Of a DNA stretch of 64,000 bases, positions 57,401 to 64,000 are shown piece after piece. The DNA is from Acinetobacter kyonggiensis (lineage in GTDB: Bacteria; Pseudomonadota; Gammaproteobacteria; Pseudomonadales; Moraxellaceae), in NCBI RefSeq assembly GCF_900107285.1, contig NZ_FNPK01000002.1, forward strand, positions 124,001-188,000, written 5' to 3'. Within the stretch, counting starts at the first letter, position 1. Every line of letters begins with the position of its first letter. Under the pieces are notes generated by a model. The model searched no databases. It saw only the letters and a program-made list of their open reading frames with translations, and had not been told where the DNA came from. Position numbers and translations under genes: made by a program.

Positions 57401-58177
57401 ATGAATTTGCAAACTTTACCCGGTTTATTTATTTCACATGGCTCTCCCATGCTTGCGCTTAATCCAGAACAAGTTGGCCCTGCATTACAACGACTTAGCC
57501 TGAATCTGCCTAAACCGCAGGCCATTATTGTGATGTCTGCACACTGGGAAAGTAACTCACTTGAAGTAAGTACAAGTGTACGTGCCGAAACTTGGCATGA
57601 TTTCCGTGGTTTTCCCGCTGAACTCTATGAAATCCGCTATCCCGCACCGGGTCAACCAGAACTTGCTGAAGAAATTTTACATCTTTTAGCAGATGCAGGT
57701 TTAGCGGCTCATGCCAATAGCACTCGTCCGCGTGATCATGGCGTGTGGATGCCCCTGCTACATATGTATCCTGATGCAGATATTCCTGTGGTAGAAATTT
57801 CACTACCGATGAACTGGTCTGCTGAAGATATTTATAAAATTGGTCACACACTTGCTCCACTGCGTGAAAAACAAGTGTTAATTATTGGTTCGGGCAGTAT
57901 CACCCATAACTTAGCTGAGTTAGCTTGGCGTGGCGAACCGACTGAAGTGCCTGTATGGGCATCCAGTTTCCGTAATTATGTCGTGAGCAAACTTACTCAT
58001 CAAAATTATGATGCTGTACTGGACTGGCAAACAATTCCCTATGCAAAACGAAATCATCCAACCTTAGAGCACTTTGCCCCACTGTTCTTTACAATGGGAA
58101 CTGGTCAGCGCTTCAACATTGTCCACAGTAGTTTTAGTATGGGTTCACTGGGTATGGATATCTATCGTTTTGACTGA
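57401..58177 (+). CDS. ygiD: DODA-type extradiol dioxygenase (YgiD-like)
   Basis: 258-residue class III extradiol ring-cleavage dioxygenase of the LigB superfamily, resembling E. coli YgiD, a 4,5-DOPA dioxygenase. Metal ligands are expected in LFISHGSPM (His), VMSAHWES (His) and the later NHPTLEHFAPLF (His). The block RPRDHGVWMPLLHMYPDADIPVVEI is characteristic. It begins after a 530-base intergenic region and has no operon partner. The true substrate is uncertain; many such genes act on catechols of unknown origin. Confidence 0.88.
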   Translation: MNLQTLPGLFISHGSPMLALNPEQVGPALQRLSLNLPKPQAIIVMSAHWESNSLEVSTSVRAETWHDFRGFPAELYEIRYPAPGQPELAEEILHLLADAGLAAHANSTRPRDHGVWMPLLHMYPDADIPVVEISLPMNWSAEDIYKIGHTLAPLREKQVLIIGSGSITHNLAELAWRGEPTEVPVWASSFRNYVVSKLTHQNYDAVLDWQTIPYAKRNHPTLEHFAPLFFTMGTGQRFNIVHSSFSMGSLGMDIYRFD

Positions 58178-58316
58178 TTCATAACTTTTTATCAATAATC
58201 AACAAAATAATAGTTATGGATACATTTTGATACCTAATACCTCAAAATGTATCCATTTTTTTTGAGCACGAATACGATATGCTTATAAAAATCTTTCAAA
58301 ACCAAGTACTTTTAAA

Positions 58317-59084
58317 ATGAAACTTAAATTTTTAGCGATTGCCCTTTTTCCATTAACACTTGCGGCTTGTCAATCTAGCGATATGCAAAAAGTTGGAGAT
58401 TTAGCCGTGTCGATGGTTCAACAACAAAATGCAGATAAAACACTCGCTGCCTACCAATGGTCTTATCAACCACAAGGCACAAATAAGCCACTTGTGTTGA
58501 ATTTCAATGATCAACAACATTTAAGTATTGCAACAGGTTGTAATACTCAAGGTACATCATGGAAAATTGAGAAAGGTCAAATTGTCACTGCTGATTTGAT
58601 GTCAACCATGATGGCTTGTTCACCCGAATTAATGAAACAAGAACAGTTCTCCAGCTCACTTTTTGCTAAACGTACTATTCCCTTTGTTTTAAATACACAA
58701 GATGTAAATAAACCAACATTAACGCTTATTGATGCAACAGGTCAAAAAATTGTATTCGAAGGCAAAATGACGCCTGAAACACAATATCAAACGCAAGCTG
58801 AAACCATTTTTCTTGAAATTGCTCCAGAAACAAAAAAATGTACAGGCGTAGCACCACAAACCTGTTTGCAAGTACGTGAAATTAAATACGCAGAAAACGG
58901 TGTTAAAACTCAGGTCGATAAAGACTGGACGTTGTTTTACAACCATATTGAAGGTTTTGAACATAATCCCAATGAGCGCCAAATCATTCGTGTAAAACGT
59001 TATGAAATTAAGAACCCTGCCGCAGATCAGTCTAAATATGCCTATGTACATGACATGACGATTGAACGCGCAACCGTAAAATAA
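58317..59084 (+). CDS. META/DUF4377 domain lipoprotein
   Basis: 255-residue predicted lipoprotein with signal residues 1-18 and lipobox LAAC. The first half (about 40-140) is a META domain similar to heat-shock protein HslJ (LSIATGCNTQGTSWKIEKG then MMACSPELMKQEQFSSSLF). The second half resembles DUF4377 (CLQVREIKYAENG then VDKDWTLFYNHIEGFEHNPN). The function of the pair is unknown; META proteins are linked to stress and envelope resistance. A strong terminator follows at 59103-59132. It appears monocistronic. Confidence 0.85.
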   Translation: MKLKFLAIALFPLTLAACQSSDMQKVGDLAVSMVQQQNADKTLAAYQWSYQPQGTNKPLVLNFNDQQHLSIATGCNTQGTSWKIEKGQIVTADLMSTMMACSPELMKQEQFSSSLFAKRTIPFVLNTQDVNKPTLTLIDATGQKIVFEGKMTPETQYQTQAETIFLEIAPETKKCTGVAPQTCLQVREIKYAENGVKTQVDKDWTLFYNHIEGFEHNPNERQIIRVKRYEIKNPAADQSKYAYVHDMTIERATVK

Positions 59085-59102
59085 GCTGTTCATATCAGTA
59101 AT

Positions 59103-59132
59103 AAAAAACCGATGCCAGAGCATCGGTTTTTT
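59103..59132. terminator. Bidirectional terminator after the META lipoprotein gene
   Basis: AAAAAACCGATGC-CAGA-GCATCGGTTTTTT: thirteen paired bases with T-runs on either strand. Confidence 0.93.
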
Positions 59133-59155
59133 ATTATTCAAGAAAGTAAAATCAT

Positions 59156-59350
59156 ATACCAATTTTTGAAATTAAATGATCATCTTTTATCAACTCAAAT
59201 CCCTCCCAACCTCCCTTTGAAAAAGGGAGGAGTGACACAAATTCAAATACTAATCTGATTTGTGATATTCCCCTATTTAATAAAGATGAGAAGCATTGCT
59301 TCGCAAGAGAGGAGATTCTTAGGATATTGAGATATTGATGAAAATTGGTA

Positions 59351-59351
<1 letters not shown>
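59156..59351. mobile_element. MITE-like element with 11-bp terminal inverted repeats
   Basis: 196 bases bounded by ATACCAATTTT (59156-59166) and AAAATTGGTAT (59341-59351). Inside is a perfect stem CCTCCCTTT-GAA-AAAGGGAGG at 59210-59230, and no real ORF. The right end touches the first base of the gdhA stop codon. No clear target duplication was found. Whether it recurs elsewhere in the genome cannot be judged from this window. Confidence 0.55.
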
Positions 59352-60697
<1,346 letters not shown>

Positions 60698-61043
60698 TTA
60701 ATCCTCAGCAGAAAGATGGATCAAAATTGATCAAATTTTTAAAAAGTGATAATTTTTGGCGCAAAATATTAAATATCTTTTGCAGCCAATCCACAATAGT
60801 TATTTTAAAAAAAATGAAAAAAAGTTTTAATAACATATATTTATATTAACTATAACCAACTAAATTCGCTGAACCCCAGCATGTTTCATCGCTGTTTTCA
60901 TTGACTTTTTTGCTCAATAATAATGCATTCATGGCGCTATTTTCGGGCAAGAGATTAAACAATAAAATCATGCTAAAATCGCACATCTTGACTCAATCTT
61001 CTTTTCTGTATGCTGCTATTTCTTTAGCAGTTGTGGTTTACAC
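60698..61043. other. Divergent promoter region gdhA / rnfB
   Basis: 346 AT-rich bases that must hold both promoters. GATCAA-AA-TTGATC lies at 60719-60732 in the gdhA leader, and TTGACT occurs near 60988 as a possible -35 for rnfB. No gene is seen. Confidence 0.5.
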
Positions 61044-61838
61044 ATGAATTCTCAAATTGCTCTCATCCAAAATATTGATGCCTTACTTCCTCAAACCCAA
61101 TGTGGTTTATGTGGTCATCGAGATGGATGCTTACCTTATGCCAAATCCATTGCAGAAGGTGAAGAAGCCAATAAATGTGTCCCTGGAGGTCAACCTGTCG
61201 CTGATGCACTTGCAGCGCTGCTTAAACGCCCTCAATTACACGCCGAAGAAAGTGTTTGGCCTATTCAAAGTGATGGTCGTCCACAGCGCATGAAAGCGAT
61301 TATTCGTGAAGATGAGTGTATTGGCTGTACCAAATGTATCAGCGCTTGTCCTGTGGATGCCATTATCGGTTCAGGTAAACTCATGCACAGCATTTTGACT
61401 GATTTATGCACGGGCTGTGAACTTTGCATTCCGCCCTGCCCTGTCGACTGCATTGATTTAATTGAAGATGATCACATTTTACCGAATGAGACATTACGTA
61501 TTAGCGAACAAAATGACTTACGCAATCGTTATTACTCACATATTCAACGTGAAGAACAACGACGTACCCATCGTAAGGGCCCTGTGGTACGTGCCAATAT
61601 TGACACTGCATTATTTGCTCAATTTTCAGCTCAAGATGACCGTGTGCCTGACATCTTGATTACGCAAATTGAAGATAAACCAGCGGTTCAGTTAGATGCT
61701 CAATCCACCATTGAGTTGGCAAAAATTCGAACACAAATCAAAAAGTTAGAAAAACAGCTCAGCGTTCGTGATGATGCAAAAAAACGTCTGCTCTTAGATG
61801 AACTCAACCAACAGCTCAATGCTTGTCAAGGAATGTAA
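61044..61838 (+). CDS. rnfB: RnfB-like soluble iron-sulfur protein
   Basis: 264-residue ferredoxin-like protein. The N-terminal 4Fe-4S domain has [10 protein letters not shown] and a later Cys in [10 protein letters not shown]; two further CxxCxxCxxxCP clusters follow at about residues 93-135 ([12 protein letters not shown] and [12 protein letters not shown]). It lacks the N-terminal membrane helix of true RnfB and has a C-terminal helical extension, and no other rnf genes are nearby. It sits directly before nth, one base apart. Nth is itself a 4Fe-4S enzyme, so a role as electron or cluster donor is an attractive but unproven idea. Confidence 0.85.
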   Translation: MNSQIALIQNIDALLPQTQCGLCGHRDGCLPYAKSIAEGEEANKCVPGGQPVADALAALLKRPQLHAEESVWPIQSDGRPQRMKAIIREDECIGCTKCISACPVDAIIGSGKLMHSILTDLCTGCELCIPPCPVDCIDLIEDDHILPNETLRISEQNDLRNRYYSHIQREEQRRTHRKGPVVRANIDTALFAQFSAQDDRVPDILITQIEDKPAVQLDAQSTIELAKIRTQIKKLEKQLSVRDDAKKRLLLDELNQQLNACQGM

Positions 61839-61839
61839 A

Positions 61840-62535
61840 ATGCCTGTAAAGAATATGACTAAAAAACAAATTCAGGTATTTTTTGAGCGATTACGTGAGC
61901 AAAGACCCAACCCGAAAACTGAACTCAATTATTCCAGTCCTTTTGAGCTTTTAGTCGCGGTTACGCTTTCTGCACAAGCAACCGATGTGAGTGTCAACAA
62001 AGCCACCGACCAGCTATTTCCGATTGCCAATACACCTGAAGCAATCTATGCGTTAGGAGTCTATGGTTTAAAGCAATATATTAAGACCATTGGCTTATAT
62101 AACGCTAAAGCCGAAAATGTGATTAAAGCATGTAAGATATTGATCGAGAAGCATAATAGCATCGTACCCAACAACCGTGCTGACTTAGAAGCATTACCGG
62201 GTGTGGGGCGTAAAACGGCAAATGTGGTGCTTAATACCGCCTTTGGACAAGCGACCATGGCAGTCGATACCCATATTTTTCGTTTAGGCAATCGTACAGG
62301 TTTAGCGGTAGGCAAAAATGTGCTCGAAGTTGAACAGCGACTGCTTAAAGTGATTCCTAAAGAATTTATACTGGATGCACACCATTGGCTGATTTTACAT
62401 GGTCGTTATTGTTGTATTGCCCGTAAGCCCAAGTGCAATGAATGTGTGGTGTCTGATGTCTGCCAGTGGCCAGATCGCTTTGAATTTGGCGCAGCCAAAA
62501 GCATTGCAATAAAAATGCTGCAAGACCAAAACTAA
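61840..62535 (+). CDS. nth: Endonuclease III
   Basis: 231-residue DNA glycosylase/AP lyase of base-excision repair that removes oxidised pyrimidines. The HhH-GPD fold shows LEALPGVGRKTANVVLN, with the catalytic Lys within it and the Asp in AVDTHIFRLGNR. The 4Fe-4S cluster ligands are the C-x6-C-x2-C-x5-C set in CCIARKPKCNECVVSDVC. The ATG at 61840 follows AAGGA at a good spacing; further ATGs upstream would overlap rnfB. The N-terminus is about 18 residues longer than E. coli Nth. It is cotranscribed with the rnfB-like gene. Confidence 0.95.
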   Translation: MPVKNMTKKQIQVFFERLREQRPNPKTELNYSSPFELLVAVTLSAQATDVSVNKATDQLFPIANTPEAIYALGVYGLKQYIKTIGLYNAKAENVIKACKILIEKHNSIVPNNRADLEALPGVGRKTANVVLNTAFGQATMAVDTHIFRLGNRTGLAVGKNVLEVEQRLLKVIPKEFILDAHHWLILHGRYCCIARKPKCNECVVSDVCQWPDRFEFGAAKSIAIKMLQDQN

Positions 62536-62537
62536 AT

Positions 62538-62711
62538 TTAGTTTTGATCTTTATTTTTCTGTTGCAACTTCGGATGGAGTTGACGCGCTGATTGGCTGTT
62601 TTTCTTTTCTGCCGCTTCTTGCTTTTGCACGTGACGTAAAGCTTTAAAACTCTGAACCATTAAGGCCAATACCACAAGACCAAATACAATCACCAGTACA
62701 ATTAAACCCAT
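62538..62711 (-). CDS. Small single-pass membrane protein
   Basis: 57-residue protein from the ATG at 62711: MGLIVLVIVFGLVVLALMVQ forms one helix, followed by a basic, Gln/Lys-rich cytoplasmic tail. A GTG at 62744 would give 68 residues, and a TTG lies in between after a GAGGA. The stop is two bases from the convergent nth stop. No family is recognised. The hydrophobic-then-charged layout argues for a real gene. Confidence 0.55.
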   Translation of the reverse strand: MGLIVLVIVFGLVVLALMVQSFKALRHVQKQEAAEKKNSQSARQLHPKLQQKNKDQN

Positions 62712-62749
62712 TTTCAGCAAGATAGCATCCTCAAAATTTTGCACAAATT

Positions 62750-62782
62750 AAAAGAGCCCTAATATGACTTAGGACTCTTTTA
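62750..62782 (-). terminator. Terminator of adk
   Basis: Minus-strand stem AAAGAGTCCTAA / TTAGGGCTCTTT (one G-U pair) around GTCATA, then TTTT, 35 bases after the adk stop. Confidence 0.85.
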
Positions 62783-62816
62783 ATGTCAAAACATTCACCG
62801 CACTATGGCATATGAA

Positions 62817-63488
<672 letters not shown>

Positions 63489-63567
63489 TCATTTAACAAT
63501 GTATATGACGCTTTGTTCATGCCAAATCTATTGATTCACCATGTAGTCCAGCATCCAATTAATCTAA

Positions 63568-64000
63568 TTATAAGAAAGCCACAAACAAATGTATTGTACC
63601 TGCTATAAATCCAGTTACGCCACCCAGAACAATCAAAATCCATTCGTCTTCCTGAAAAGCAGGCCGTAATAAATTTTGAAACTCTCTTGGTGTCAACTCT
63701 AGAATACGCTCTCTAAACATTTGATAGATTTTCTGTGCACGGCTCGCATTAAACGCAGGGTCGCATACAGGCACCATCGTAATTTCAATTGAGCGATCGA
63801 TCAAGTCTGTCTTGAGTTTTGCATACTCTTTTGGCCCTAAAGAGAGTTGTAAAGAGGTTCTAACCAGAGGTGTTTCCATAATTTGGTTAATATGGCGTTT
63901 AACAAGGCGGCGAGTTTTATCTTTCTTCCCGCCATACATCATTTCCGTCATAATGGATTTTAACGTAATTAGGTCTTCTGTGACTACTCGTGCAAAGACA
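63568..64000 (-). CDS. DUF445 family membrane protein (partial)
   Basis: C-terminal part of a DUF445-type protein; its start lies beyond the right edge. The frame stays open from the window end (reading VFARVVTEDLITLKSI) into MTEMMYGGKKDKTRRLVKRHI, so the internal ATG at 63951 is not the true start. The visible end, FQNLLRPAFQEDEWILIVLG then GVTGFIAGTIHLFVAFL, carries the PxFQxxEW-like block and closing membrane helix seen in this family. The function is unknown. Confidence 0.75.
   Translation of the reverse strand, partial: VFARVVTEDLITLKSIMTEMMYGGKKDKTRRLVKRHINQIMETPLVRTSLQLSLGPKEYAKLKTDLIDRSIEITMVPVCDPAFNASRAQKIYQMFRERILELTPREFQNLLRPAFQEDEWILIVLGGVTGFIAGTIHLFVAFL

Overview
The window looks like a chromosomal segment of an Acinetobacter species (AT-rich gammaproteobacterium, Moraxellaceae). 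Support comes from the fused RNase HI-DnaQ gene, the ygfB/pepP/ubiH and zapA/6S RNA neighbourhood, a SutA-like protein, a FimL-like protein and overall protein similarity. The species cannot be fixed from the sequence alone.

Layout. 1-6.7 kb (minus strand): the Yej peptide ABC importer (yejE partial, yejB, yejA) behind a large lytic transglycosylase with eight LysM repeats. 6.9-10.9 kb (plus): the RNase HI-DnaQ fusion, a FimL-like chemosensory scaffold and nudC. 10.9-15.1 kb: a hydrolase and an envelope-maintenance cluster (dolP, yraN, LpoA-like) divergent from rsmI, then a SutA-like gene. 15.2-21.5 kb: ubiquinone hydroxylases, pepP and ygfB facing a coiled-coil gene, zapA and the 6S RNA. 21.5-28.7 kb is an accessory-looking, AT-rich stretch: a phosphopantetheinyl transferase, elbB, an AraC regulator, a PEBP protein between decayed IS remnants, lrgAB and an unknown 271-residue protein. 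28.7-33.3 kb is a cyanide-insensitive-type cytochrome bd module: cydA, cydB, an unlisted 42-residue DUF2474-like gene, a MocR-type regulator and a 40-residue membrane ORF. Matching inverted repeats lie at both ends of this module.

33.4-45.9 kb is a complete type I-F CRISPR-Cas locus read on the minus strand: cas1, cas2-3 fusion, cas8f, cas5f, cas7f and cas6f, then a leader and an array of 71 repeats and 70 spacers. The leader contains a perfect match to the IHF consensus. One spacer occurs twice, and three consecutive old repeats carry the same loop substitution. No tns or tniQ genes are present, so this is a standard defence locus.

46-64 kb is housekeeping: malic enzyme; a copper P-type ATPase with three YHS domains, divergent from its MerR-type regulator over a perfect 16-bp operator; fau; lon; a candidate small RNA; an M28 peptidase; rlmH; a DODA-type dioxygenase; a META-domain lipoprotein; gdhA with a MITE-like element against its stop codon; rnfB-like and nth; adk; and a partial DUF445 gene.

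No wholly new system is evident. The best leads are the paired inverted repeats around the cytochrome bd/MocR module, the candidate sRNA after lon, the MITE-like element at gdhA, and the history written in the CRISPR array.
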